Source: JAUXEH01 sp965602945 (lineage in GTDB: Bacteria; Acidobacteriota; Aminicenantia; Aminicenantales; Aminicenantaceae). From it: a stretch of DNA of 13,823 nucleotides. The position numbers and the translations under genes are program-made. The notes below the pieces were generated by a model. The model worked only from the letters and a program-made list of their open reading frames with translations. It was not told the origin of the DNA and ran no database searches. The stretch lies in assembly GCA_965602945.1 (NCBI GenBank), contig CBFDBC010000083.1, positions 1 to 13,823 of the forward strand, read 5' to 3'. The first letter of the stretch is position 1; every line of letters begins with the position of its first letter. Below are positions 7,293 to 13,823 of the stretch, piece by piece.

Positions 7293-8258
7293 TCAGCGGG
7301 TGATGCGGAGTGTCCTGCGAAAGGGAGTCGGAGGCACGGCCATGGCGTCTTCGGCCGTCACATCGAAGACATAGACACCCGGCCGGTCCAGTGCATACGG
7401 GATGGCGATCGAAAACTCCTCCAGATCCAGCAGCTCGTCCTCGGTCAAGCGGATCTCCCGCTCGCGTGTGAGCTTTTCCAGGCATTCCCCGTCGAGCACG
7501 ACGGATACAGTGACGCGGAATCCGGCCAGGAGTGCATCGTCCTCTTCAGCAAACTCGACCCTGTCTGTGGGAATGGTGATCAGGAGTTCGGCGGCCGCGT
7601 AGCTGAGGTCGAAGCGGAACCTGTAGCGAAGATCCCCGTCCCTTCCGCGATTGATCAGCTTGAGTCGGGCTTCCTCCATGGCGGTGAGCAGGCCCGGAGC
7701 CGCCTGCTCCAGGTACCAGCGCCCCTTGCGGTTCACGAAGACGAGGCTCATTTTATGATCGGCGTAGTACCACTCCTGCTCCCGGATCCACTGGGGCCGG
7801 CTTTCGCCGTCTCCTCCCTCCTCCCGGACGATCTCCTGGGTCTCACCGACCTCACGCCAGACGGTCTGCATCCGGTCCGGGGGGCCCAGCACCAGGTAGA
7901 TCCGGCCGGGATCCGTGTTCCAGCCCCGAGACGTTTTCATGGTGCCCATCGGAAACCCGAAGCTATCGTTGGCATACTCGATCCGGTCTTCGAACTCCTG
8001 CTTGAACTCGTTCTTTTCGGTCAGGGGATCCGGATCTCGCGCTTCCCAGAACGCCGCGATGAACGTCTCCTTGGCAGCCGGGTCCGGGAGATGCCGGTAT
8101 GTCTCGATCTCGTCTTCGGTCATGAGCAGCCGGGCCGTCTCATAAAAATCATAGTAGTAGGAATCCTTGACCAGGATCGATGTACACCCGGCCAGCAGCC
8201 ACACCGCAAGTGTAAAGAAAATTGACTGTGTAAAGAAAATTACCGGCCGCCTTCCCAT
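7293..8258 (-). CDS. GWxTD-domain lipoprotein
   Basis: A 321-aa exported protein. The N-terminus MGRRPVIFF..WLLAGC is a lipoprotein signal with the acylated cysteine at C25. The diagnostic motif is GWNTD at 112-116 within SRGWNTDPGRIYLVLGPPD; GWxTD domains are typical of Acidobacteria and relatives and their biochemical role is unknown. EFEDRIEYANDSFG just before it and EQEWYYADHKMSLVF after it also fit the family. The C-terminal half (from about 205) is predicted beta-rich (YRFRFDLSY, GFRVTVSVVL, PGVYVFDVT). I chose the ATG at 8258 because GGAG lies 8 nt upstream; a GTG at 8282 in the same frame would add 8 residues without a ribosome site. It follows the oxidoreductase gene by 72 nt on the same strand and converges on the permease with a 16-nt gap and no visible terminator. 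Confidence 0.9.
   Translation of the reverse strand: MGRRPVIFFTQSIFFTLAVWLLAGCTSILVKDSYYYDFYETARLLMTEDEIETYRHLPDPAAKETFIAAFWEARDPDPLTEKNEFKQEFEDRIEYANDSFGFPMGTMKTSRGWNTDPGRIYLVLGPPDRMQTVWREVGETQEIVREEGGDGESRPQWIREQEWYYADHKMSLVFVNRKGRWYLEQAAPGLLTAMEEARLKLINRGRDGDLRYRFRFDLSYAAAELLITIPTDRVEFAEEDDALLAGFRVTVSVVLDGECLEKLTREREIRLTEDELLDLEEFSIAIPYALDRPGVYVFDVTAEDAMAVPPTPFRRTLRITR
8210..8241 (-). repeat. In-frame 18-nt duplication inside the lipoprotein signal peptide
   Basis: The 14-mer GTGTAAAGAAAATT occurs at 8210-8223 and again at 8228-8241, offset by exactly 18 nt. On the coding strand the two copies encode IFFTQS and IFFTLA, so the hydrophobic core of the signal peptide was lengthened by six residues without a frameshift. 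Confidence 0.8.
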
Positions 8259-8330
8259 GAACACTGCTCCATACACGGACACATTCAGTTATGCAAAAGA
8301 CGTACCAAATATGGAGACCCGATCCCCCCC

Positions 8331-10070
8331 CTACCGGGGTTCTCCGGTGTCGGACCAGCCGCGCAGCGCGTAGTATTCCCGGATGAGGGACCGGAAAAAC
8401 TCCTTATCGATCCTCTGTCCGCGCATGAATCCGGCCAGGGACTCTTCCTTAAAGAAACGCTCGGGCAGGATGTCGTCGCTGTGCCGCCGCCCGTTGCGCA
8501 GGTTGTATCTCCGCGCCAGGTGTGTGAGCCGTGCGCCCAATTCCATGAGCGATCCCTCCGTGTGCGAGAACCCGGTCATAGCATTGAGCAGAGGGGCCAG
8601 GCGATCGAGGCCGAAGGGTACGAAGTCGCAGATGATGAGGCTGTTGCGGGCGTTTACGGTGTCCAGGCCGTCGGCCACGGACTGCGGGATATCCTCGATC
8701 TTGAAATCCGGTCCCGCTTCCTGTTCCGTGTGCCAGAGGCGGGTGTGGCTGGCAAAGTCAGCCACCGACAGCACCACCCCCATGGTCAGGCAGCCCTTGG
8801 GATTGACACCGGAAAGCTCCATGCCGTATATGTTGATGGCAAATTCTTCGCTTCCCCGGCCGATCTTCTGTGAGGCGACGCGGGTGCCGTCGGCAAAGAG
8901 CCCTCCCACGCCTTCGCGGAGCGCCATCTTCCGCAGGAGCGATCTCTGGGCCTCCGCGTTCCCCCACTCCAGATTCAGGCCCTCCCAGCCGTCCACCAGG
9001 CCTTTCTCGAAGCACTCCATGGCAAAGGAGCAGGTCACGCCGGCGCTGATGGTATCCATGCCCAGGTCATCGCAGATCTCGTTGGCCCAGGTCAGGTCCC
9101 GGGCGTCCCCGATCTCACACCCCGAGCCCAGATAGGCGGCGGTCTCATACTCCGGGCCCTCGACTTCGTGGCCGTCCCAGCGTGCGATCTTGGAGCATTG
9201 GATGCCGCAGCTGAAACAGCCGACATCCTCCCAGTTGAGCTCCTCCCGGCAGGCCTCCGAAGAGATTCCCTCGAATTGTTCGAACTGAACCTGCTGAAAG
9301 TTGCGTGTGGGCAGAAACTCGTACTCCTGGCCGCTGCGCACACACTTCATGGTGCCTTTCCGCCGCCGGAACTTGACGCCGTCATGGTCCATGATATCCC
9401 GGGTCAGCTGCCGGTTGAGCTCCAGGAACAGCTCCCGGTCATGGTATTGGATGGACTGTGCGCCGTCGACCACCAGCGCCTTGAGGTTCTTGGAGCCCAT
9501 GACCGCCCCGGATCCGCCGCGGCCGTACTGCCGCCACTTGTCCACACTGATGCAGGCGATGAGGTTCCGGTTCTCTCCTGCCGGGCCGATGCAGGCCGCC
9601 CGTGGATCCCTGCCCGGATGGCGGGCAACCAGGGCATCGTTGGTCTCGAAGGTCCCCTTCCCCCACCATTCCGAGGCATCCAGGATCGCCACCGTGTCGT
9701 CGGAAAGGTGGATGTACACCGGTTTCTCCGCACGGCCCGTGATGGTCACGTAGTCATAGCCTGCGGCCTTGATGCGCGGGCCGAAATGCCCCCCGCAGTG
9801 GGAATCGAGGATCGAGCCGGTGAGCGGCGAACGGGTCACCACACAGGTCCGGGCGCTGGTCTGCACCGGAGTGCCTGTGAAGGGTCCGTTCACGAAGATC
9901 AGGGGGTTGTCAGGGCCCAGTGGATCCGGGCCCGGAGCCATCTGCTCCAGCAGGGCGAAACCCAGGCCCTTCCCGCCGACATATTGTTCGAGAAGAGCCC
10001 TGTCCGTGTCTCCCTTTTCGCAGCGCCCGGTCGTAAGGTCGATGTGCATCCATGTTCCGGTGTAGGACAT
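8331..10070 (-). CDS. aor: Tungsten-type aldehyde:ferredoxin oxidoreductase
   Basis: A 579-aa cytosolic enzyme, close to the usual length of about 600. Members oxidise aldehydes to carboxylates with ferredoxin as acceptor, or the reverse, using a bis-pterin tungsten cofactor and a 4Fe-4S cluster. The cluster ligands are C285, C288 and C292 (CFSCGIQC) with C481 (IICDF) as the fourth. The N-terminal domain has YVGGKGLG, the FVNGPFTGT loop, and AAGYDYVTITGRA, all signatures of the AOR fold. GPEYETAAYLGSGC (305-318) and DLGMDTISAG (335-344) correspond to the pterin-binding motifs. The ATG has AAGGAGA 6 nt upstream. No ferredoxin, MoaD-like or tungstate-uptake gene is adjacent, so electron partner and substrate cannot be inferred here. 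The stop is followed by a run of eight G on the coding strand. Confidence 0.95.
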   Translation of the reverse strand: MSYTGTWMHIDLTTGRCEKGDTDRALLEQYVGGKGLGFALLEQMAPGPDPLGPDNPLIFVNGPFTGTPVQTSARTCVVTRSPLTGSILDSHCGGHFGPRIKAAGYDYVTITGRAEKPVYIHLSDDTVAILDASEWWGKGTFETNDALVARHPGRDPRAACIGPAGENRNLIACISVDKWRQYGRGGSGAVMGSKNLKALVVDGAQSIQYHDRELFLELNRQLTRDIMDHDGVKFRRRKGTMKCVRSGQEYEFLPTRNFQQVQFEQFEGISSEACREELNWEDVGCFSCGIQCSKIARWDGHEVEGPEYETAAYLGSGCEIGDARDLTWANEICDDLGMDTISAGVTCSFAMECFEKGLVDGWEGLNLEWGNAEAQRSLLRKMALREGVGGLFADGTRVASQKIGRGSEEFAINIYGMELSGVNPKGCLTMGVVLSVADFASHTRLWHTEQEAGPDFKIEDIPQSVADGLDTVNARNSLIICDFVPFGLDRLAPLLNAMTGFSHTEGSLMELGARLTHLARRYNLRNGRRHSDDILPERFFKEESLAGFMRGQRIDKEFFRSLIREYYALRGWSDTGEPR

Positions 10071-10114
10071 GATCTTCTCCTTGAATCTTTTACAGACGGC
10101 CTATTCCCGTGCTC

Positions 10115-10143
10115 AGACTAGCGTATCAAATTTGGCCGGTCAA
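10115..10143 (-). promoter_or_regulatory. Weak candidate promoter of the oxidoreductase gene
   Basis: On the minus strand TTGACC (10138-10143) fits the -35 at 5 of 6, but at 17 nt the -10 is a poor TAGTCT (10115-10120). It lies in the 136-nt divergent spacer. The good -35 could instead belong to an activated promoter. Confidence 0.28.
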
Positions 10144-10144
10144 G

Positions 10145-10173
10145 TCGAAAAACACCCGGGAATATGGTATAAA
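10145..10173 (+). promoter_or_regulatory. Candidate promoter of the first M28 peptidase
   Basis: TCGAAA (10145-10150) and TATAAA (10168-10173) are 17 nt apart; the -10 is good and the -35 moderate. The AGGAGGT ribosome site follows at 10191-10197. Confidence 0.38.
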
Positions 10174-10206
10174 AGAGGCGGACAAAACACAGGAGGTCGA
10201 GGCGGC

Positions 10207-11136
10207 ATGGACAAAAAAAACATTATCCGATCCTTTCTCCTCCTGATTTTTGTCGCGGGCCTGTCCTGCGCCTCTGCCGGAGCCGGCGCGGAGGTCCCCG
10301 AGTTCGACAGCCAGAAGGCCTTCTCGTACCTGCTGAAACAGTGTGAGATCGGCCCCCGCAACCCCGGTTCCGAGGGACACCGACGGGGCCGTGAATATCT
10401 GCAGGTAACCCTTGCCCAGTACGCCGACAACGTGAGGACGCAGCCCTTCCCGCTTCGCTTCGGCAGCCCCGAGCAGACAGAGGAAGCCTACAACATCATC
10501 GCCCGCTTCCAGCCGGAAAAAAAGGAGCGTATCCTGCTGTGCGCTCACTGGGACACGCGACCCTGGGCAGACGAGGACCCGGATCCGAAGAACCACGACA
10601 CACCCGTCCTCGGAGCCAACGACGGGGCTTCCGGTGTTGCGGTCCTGCTGGAAGTGGCCCGCCTGCTCCACAATCACAAGGCCCCGGTCGGTGTGGACAT
10701 CGTCCTTTTTGACGGGGAGGACGCCGGCACATCGGGCCGCATGAACAGCTGGGCGCAGGGAGCCCAGTACTTCGCCCGGACCCTGGCGCCCCGGGACAGG
10801 CCGGTCCTCGGTGTCCTGATCGACATGATCGGCGACGCGGACCTGGTCATCACCAAGGAGGCCAACTCCCTGTCCGCCGCCCGCCCGGTGGTGGAAAAAG
10901 TCTGGAAGATCGCCCAGGACCTGGGCTGTACGGCCTTCAAGCCGAGGCTGGGATCATCGATCATGGACGACCACATCCCCCTCCTGCAGGCCGGGATCCC
11001 CTGCATCGACCTGATCGACCTCGACTACCCCTACTGGCACACGGTGTCGGACACGCCCGACAAATGTTCCGCTGCCTCCCTGGACCAGGTGGGCCGGGTC
11101 CTGGTCCATCTGATCTACACCTTCGAAGGAATTTGA
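10207..11136 (+). CDS. Exported M28 metalloenzyme, glutaminyl-peptide cyclotransferase-like
   Basis: A 309-aa protein with an N-terminal export signal (KKNIIRSFLLLIFVAGLSC), either cleaved after an Ala or lipidated at C21; the lipobox is poor. The M28 core is complete: AHWDT (113-117), GANDGASG with D139, FDGED with E171 and D172, DMIGD at 206-210, DDHIPLL, and YPYWHTVSDTPDK with H278. D139, D172 and H278 fit the zinc site and E171 the general acid/base. The DGED and WHT..DT.DK patterns resemble bacterial glutaminyl cyclases, which convert N-terminal glutamine to pyroglutamate, more than classic aminopeptidases, but an aminopeptidase cannot be excluded. The ATG at 10207 is preferred because a perfect AGGAGGT lies 9 nt upstream and it starts the signal peptide; an in-frame ATG at 10069 gives a non-signal-like extension. 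It is divergent from the oxidoreductase. Confidence 0.92.
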   Translation: MDKKNIIRSFLLLIFVAGLSCASAGAGAEVPEFDSQKAFSYLLKQCEIGPRNPGSEGHRRGREYLQVTLAQYADNVRTQPFPLRFGSPEQTEEAYNIIARFQPEKKERILLCAHWDTRPWADEDPDPKNHDTPVLGANDGASGVAVLLEVARLLHNHKAPVGVDIVLFDGEDAGTSGRMNSWAQGAQYFARTLAPRDRPVLGVLIDMIGDADLVITKEANSLSAARPVVEKVWKIAQDLGCTAFKPRLGSSIMDDHIPLLQAGIPCIDLIDLDYPYWHTVSDTPDKCSAASLDQVGRVLVHLIYTFEGI

Positions 11137-11195
11137 GCCCTCCCCGGGCACCCTGGCGCAAGCATACCCGAGACCGTGCTTATTCGCTGATTACT

Positions 11196-11338
11196 AGATC
11201 CGTCAGGTAAGCTGATGAGGAAGCCGTCCGGAGGCGAGCGGGCATGGTTCCTCGAAGAGGAGAGCGAGCCGAGGAATTAGGGGATTTTTCTCGCTGGGAA
11301 AAATCACCGGGCTGACGTTTCAGTTTGCCTGACTGTCT
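11196..11338 (+). ncRNA. Candidate structured RNA domain between the two M28 genes
   Basis: GTCAGGTAAGCTGA (11202-11215) pairs with TCAGTTTGCCTGAC (11320-11333) as 14 uninterrupted base pairs, two of them G-U, across 104 nt. The stem extends by AGAT/GTCT (11196-11199 with 11335-11338) past a small internal loop. Inside, GAGGAA (11217-11222) pairs with TTCCTC (11248-11253) and the helix continues inward (CC/GG, then GTCC with GGGC). A separate perfect 8-bp hairpin follows: GATTTTTC (11283-11290) with GAAAAATC (11298-11305), 7-nt loop. There is no credible ORF or ribosome site. It matches no riboswitch or RNA class I know. The G-U pairs would fit plus-strand RNA, but strand is not proven; a degenerate mobile repeat is the main alternative. 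Confidence 0.5.
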
Positions 11339-11368
11339 CATTCCCGACACGGTTCTTGAAACGCTTGC

Positions 11369-11398
11369 GCCGCGGAATTCCGATTGAAATCCGGCGGC
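11369..11398. repeat. Long hairpin upstream of the second M28 gene
   Basis: GCCGC-GGA-A-TTC (11369-11380) pairs with GAA-A-TCC-G-GCGGC (11386-11398): 11 bp with one A-A mismatch and one bulged G around a 5-nt loop. No T-run follows on either strand, so it is not a standard terminator. A smaller dyad, CCTGA/TCAGG (11436-11449), sits just before the next gene. The remainder of 11137-11459 shows no gene. Confidence 0.5.
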
Positions 11399-11410
11399 CC
11401 TTGATATAAC
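11384..11410 (+). promoter_or_regulatory. Candidate promoter of the second M28 gene
   Basis: TATAAC (11405-11410) fits the -10 at 5 of 6. TTGAAA (11384-11389) fits the -35 equally well, but spacing is only 15 nt, which is short. The -35 lies within the 11369-11398 hairpin. Confidence 0.33.
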
Positions 11411-11471
11411 CTGTACCCTCAAAAGAAACCGACACCCTGAATTTTCAGGCATATCCAATGTGAGGTGTGAG

Positions 11472-13670
11472 ATGCGACAACGGGCAATATCCCTCAAGAT
11501 TTATTGTGTGACCCTGCTGATCTTTTCCCTGGCAGCGCCCTGCCTCCGGGCTCAAGGGAGCCAGGTGGTGCGGGGATACCCGGTGCTGGAAACCCCGCTC
11601 TCCCAGGAGGTCCTGACGCTGCTGGCCAACGAGATCTCCGGACAGATCATATTCAACAACGAGATCATCCTGGCCGGGGCCCCCTGGATCCGTGACCAGG
11701 AAGAATTCACCGGTACGTTCTATGAAGCACAGAAGATCTACGATATGGTCGGCGGTTATGGAATCGAAACGTCCAGGCTCGATCGCTATCCCCGGGACCA
11801 GGAATTCTCCTATCCCCTCCAGGGGGAATTCTGGATCATCAAACCGGAGACGCGGCTGGTGGCCCGGCTGGAGTCGGACGCGGCCCTGGTGGCCTCAAGC
11901 TCCGGGGACGTCGACCTGACCGGAGACCTGGTGTACATCCCGCCCCTGAGCAAGGATGACCTCAAGAGCTGGCCCGAAGGGCAGGCCCCAGAGCGGTACA
12001 GGGACAAGATCGCGATCATGTGGTCGCATGCCAACCGGACCACTGCCAAGGCGCTGGATGCGGCCGGAGTGCGCGGTGTGATCTCCTTCAACTCACGGGA
12101 GCGCTATTTCGATCCCGACCAGGTGGTCTACGGGCGCGGAACGTACAGCGGCATGGACTCCCTCAAGTTCGGATTCACCCTATCCTGGAGGCAGTGGTCG
12201 GAGCTGCTGGAGGACGCGGAAGGCGGCAAGGAGATCACGGTCCGCTGCAAGACCAAGATCGGGTCATACCCGGACAGGTTCGAGTCCGTATTCTGCTGGA
12301 TCCCCGGCACGGAGCCGGATAAAAAGGGCGTCATCTTCTCCGCCCACCTCTTCGAGGGCTATACCAAACGCGGGGCCAACGACAACATGAGCGGATGTGT
12401 GGTGCAGCTCGAGATCCTGCGGGCCCTCTCCAAGCTGATCGCGCAGGGGGCCCTGCCCCAGCCCAGGCGCAGCATCTATTTCCTCTGGCCCAACGAGATC
12501 TCCGGCACCTACGAACACTTCGCTCAGAACCGCGAGCTGGTGGATAGATACAGCGTCAACATCAACATGGACATGGTAGGCGAGGCCCTGCGCAAGAACA
12601 ATGCCCTCTTCACCATGACCGAGTGTCCCAACCAGCTGCCGAGCTACCTTGACGGGCTGGGGGACGCCGTCATGAACTATGTCTGGCGCACCAACGATAT
12701 CGTGTACCTGCCGGATTCACCCCGGGGACGACGGGGCGGGCAGTATTTCCCGCGGCCCATGTGGGAAAAGAATGGCTCCCGGGATGCGTTCCGCTATTAC
12801 ATCCACCGCGCCACGGGGGGGAGTGATCACATCTGCTTCAACAGCCCCTCGGTGGCGGTCCCGGGCGTCGAGCTCAACATCTGGCCCGACCAGTGGTATC
12901 ACGCAGACACCGACACGCCCGACAAGTCCGATCCCACGCAGCTCAAGCGTACCGCCTTCATCGGAGCGGCCATGGCCTGGGCAGCAGCCGACTGCTCGGA
13001 CGAGGTGCTGGCAAAGCTCCTGGACTCCGTCTCCACTTTCGGATACGAACGTGTGGGCAAGCGGGATGTCCCGGCGGCCATTCGACTCATCGAAAACGCC
13101 GAGCCGGACAAGCTCGAGGAGATGACCCATCAGGCCCTCAACCTGGTGGATTTCGCCACCAACCGCGAGATGGGCGCCATCCGATCGATCCAGGATATCT
13201 TCACGGGATCCGGAACGGCACGCAGGCTGGTCGGCGACTACCTCGGACAGTGGCACCTCTTTCGCGAAGGTCTGCACCATCAGCTGCTGGGTTATGCCGG
13301 CCTGAAGGCGGAACATCTGGCCGAAGGCTTTTCGCTGGATGTGGACGCACCGGAGGAGCCGGAGGTGTCCCCCCAGGCGACAAAGTATGCCCGGATCTAT
13401 CCGGTCATCCACCCGGACGTCAGGGCCAGGGAGTTTTCAGCGGAACGGACCGAGGCGTATCAGAAGTTTGTCGAAGAAAATCCGGACGCGATCAAGACGA
13501 CCGGGCTCGACGCCCGGCTGAGGCGGACGGTCCAGAACTACCTGAACGGGAAGCACTCGATCACCGATATCCGCAACTGGGTCGCGGCGGAGACCGGGAA
13601 GACGCTGGAGTTCGACCCGCTGCTGCGATACCTGGAGCTCCTCAAAACGACGGGCTGGATCACCTACTGA
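11472..13670 (+). CDS. Large exported M28-like metallopeptidase with C-terminal winged-helix-like domain
   Basis: A 732-aa protein with a cleavable signal (ISLKIYCVTLLIFSLAAP, cut near LRA-Q at 27). Residues 30-280 hold an N-terminal region with a PA-like insert (DLVYIPPL, DAAGVRGVISFN). The M28 core follows: SAHLFEG with H292, GANDNMSG with D304, LWPNEISGT with E342, NMDMVGE with D367, GGSDH (449-453) and WYHADTDTPDK with H477. These five fit zinc ligands, but the usual HxD is HLF and the residue before E342, normally the general base Glu, is N341. The layout recalls the DUF4910-type peptidase-like group. The last 60 residues (LRRTVQNYLNGKHSITDIRN.. to ..LLKTTGWITY) look like a winged helix. 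The ATG at 11472 has a close AGGTG; a GTG at 11460 is the alternative. A terminator follows directly. Confidence 0.9.
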   Translation: MRQRAISLKIYCVTLLIFSLAAPCLRAQGSQVVRGYPVLETPLSQEVLTLLANEISGQIIFNNEIILAGAPWIRDQEEFTGTFYEAQKIYDMVGGYGIETSRLDRYPRDQEFSYPLQGEFWIIKPETRLVARLESDAALVASSSGDVDLTGDLVYIPPLSKDDLKSWPEGQAPERYRDKIAIMWSHANRTTAKALDAAGVRGVISFNSRERYFDPDQVVYGRGTYSGMDSLKFGFTLSWRQWSELLEDAEGGKEITVRCKTKIGSYPDRFESVFCWIPGTEPDKKGVIFSAHLFEGYTKRGANDNMSGCVVQLEILRALSKLIAQGALPQPRRSIYFLWPNEISGTYEHFAQNRELVDRYSVNINMDMVGEALRKNNALFTMTECPNQLPSYLDGLGDAVMNYVWRTNDIVYLPDSPRGRRGGQYFPRPMWEKNGSRDAFRYYIHRATGGSDHICFNSPSVAVPGVELNIWPDQWYHADTDTPDKSDPTQLKRTAFIGAAMAWAAADCSDEVLAKLLDSVSTFGYERVGKRDVPAAIRLIENAEPDKLEEMTHQALNLVDFATNREMGAIRSIQDIFTGSGTARRLVGDYLGQWHLFREGLHHQLLGYAGLKAEHLAEGFSLDVDAPEEPEVSPQATKYARIYPVIHPDVRAREFSAERTEAYQKFVEENPDAIKTTGLDARLRRTVQNYLNGKHSITDIRNWVAAETGKTLEFDPLLRYLELLKTTGWITY

Positions 13671-13671
13671 T

Positions 13672-13694
13672 AAAGGGGCCTGTCCCCTTTTTTT
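13672..13694 (+). terminator. Intrinsic terminator after the second M28 gene
   Basis: AAAGGGG (13672-13678), loop CCTGT and CCCCTTT (13684-13690) make a perfect 7-bp stem, and the T-run continues to 13694. It starts 1 nt after the peptidase stop. The stem also lies just past the stop of the convergent gene, so it may work partly in both directions, though the minus strand has only three T after the stem GC pairs. Confidence 0.88.
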
Positions 13695-13698
13695 CATT

Positions 13699-13823
13699 TT
13701 AGCGGTCGAGGTTGGTGAGGCCGAACTCACGGGCCCAATCCAATGCCTCGGCATACTCGGCACCGGTCAGGCGGCGGTCGATCTCCTCGAACTCAAGGGC
13801 CCGGTACTCGGGTCGGTACTGGC
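13699..13823 (-). CDS. C-terminal end of a probable radical-SAM protein (PFL-activating-enzyme-like)
   Basis: The minus strand is open from the window edge to a TAA at 13699-13701, giving 40 complete codons with no start in view. They read QYRPEYRALEFEEIDRRLTG followed by AEYAEALDWAREFGLTNLDR. The pattern QYRPEYRA...I.RRLT..EY..AL..A...GL.NL resembles, from memory, the C-terminus of pyruvate-formate-lyase-activating-enzyme-like radical-SAM proteins (COG1313 type). The CxxxCxxC cluster motif would be outside the window, so the assignment rests on the tail alone. It converges on the second M28 gene with 28 nt between stops. Confidence 0.65.
   Translation of the reverse strand, partial: QYRPEYRALEFEEIDRRLTGAEYAEALDWAREFGLTNLDR

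Noticed and set aside
8259..8282. Upstream GTG start for the GWxTD lipoprotein
   Set aside because: No ribosome site precedes it, whereas GGAG lies 8 nt before the ATG at 8258, which begins a compact lipoprotein signal.
9168..10121. 317-aa open frame antisense to the oxidoreductase
   Set aside because: The opposite strand encodes an intact AOR with all cluster motifs; the antisense translation has no recognisable domain.
10069..10206. N-terminal extension of the first M28 gene from an in-frame ATG
   Set aside because: It would overlap the divergent oxidoreductase start and place a non-signal-like stretch before the signal peptide; the perfect AGGAGGT belongs to the ATG at 10207.
11212..11257. 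CTGATGAG followed by a stem and GAAG, resembling a hammerhead ribozyme core
   Set aside because: The best helix pairs the core G and A themselves (GAGGAA with TTCCTC), leaving no proper conserved core; the GAAA element is GAAG and no stem I/III arrangement with a cleavage site fits.
11180..11497. 105-aa minus-strand open frame in the gap between M28 genes
   Set aside because: Ser/Arg-rich translation without a ribosome site, and it overlaps the start of the second M28 gene; the RNA-fold explanation accounts better for the region.

Overview
This is a 13.8 kb GC-rich bacterial window with compact genes and strong Shine-Dalgarno sites. The gene content fits Acidobacteriota, possibly the Aminicenantes lineage. 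That placement is inferred from family content alone: two large orphan FtsX/MacB-type permeases with eight membrane segments, one of them behind a PadR regulator; a GWxTD lipoprotein; two exported M28 metallopeptidases; and a tungsten-type aldehyde:ferredoxin oxidoreductase. No rRNA, tRNA, CRISPR array, transposase or phage gene was found.

Left part (1-4221). A MacB/FtsX-type permease runs leftward off the edge, missing only about its last 15 residues. Directly upstream, in its reading frame, lies a clipped remnant of the N-terminal prefix domain that its paralogue at 4661-7276 carries in full. A small unrecognised 92-aa gene lies on the same strand behind it. A divergent DNA polymerase IV (dinB) gene has a GTG start only 7 nt after a good -10 box, suggesting a leaderless mRNA.

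Centre (4222-7276). A near-consensus sigma-70 promoter is flanked by CTTTTCAGA/TCTGAAAAG inverted repeats, which are candidate operators. It drives a PadR regulator whose stop overlaps the start of an 871-aa permease (ATGA). No ABC ATPase is present, so both permeases are orphans here. The operator core CTGAAAAG recurs at the promoter of the small gene.

Right-centre (7293-10070, minus strand). An aldehyde:ferredoxin oxidoreductase with all four Fe-S cysteines is followed by a GWxTD lipoprotein. The lipoprotein signal peptide contains an in-frame 18-nt duplication.

Right part (10207-13694, plus strand). A glutaminyl-cyclase-like M28 enzyme and a long M28 protein with an altered active-site motif and a probable winged-helix tail are separated by a 323-nt gene-free interval. 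That interval holds the most unusual signal in the window: a candidate structured RNA of about 143 nt, closed by a 14-bp long-range stem with two G-U pairs, followed by a second strong hairpin. A clear intrinsic terminator follows the last peptidase. The right edge holds the final 40 codons of a convergent gene that looks like a radical-SAM activating enzyme.
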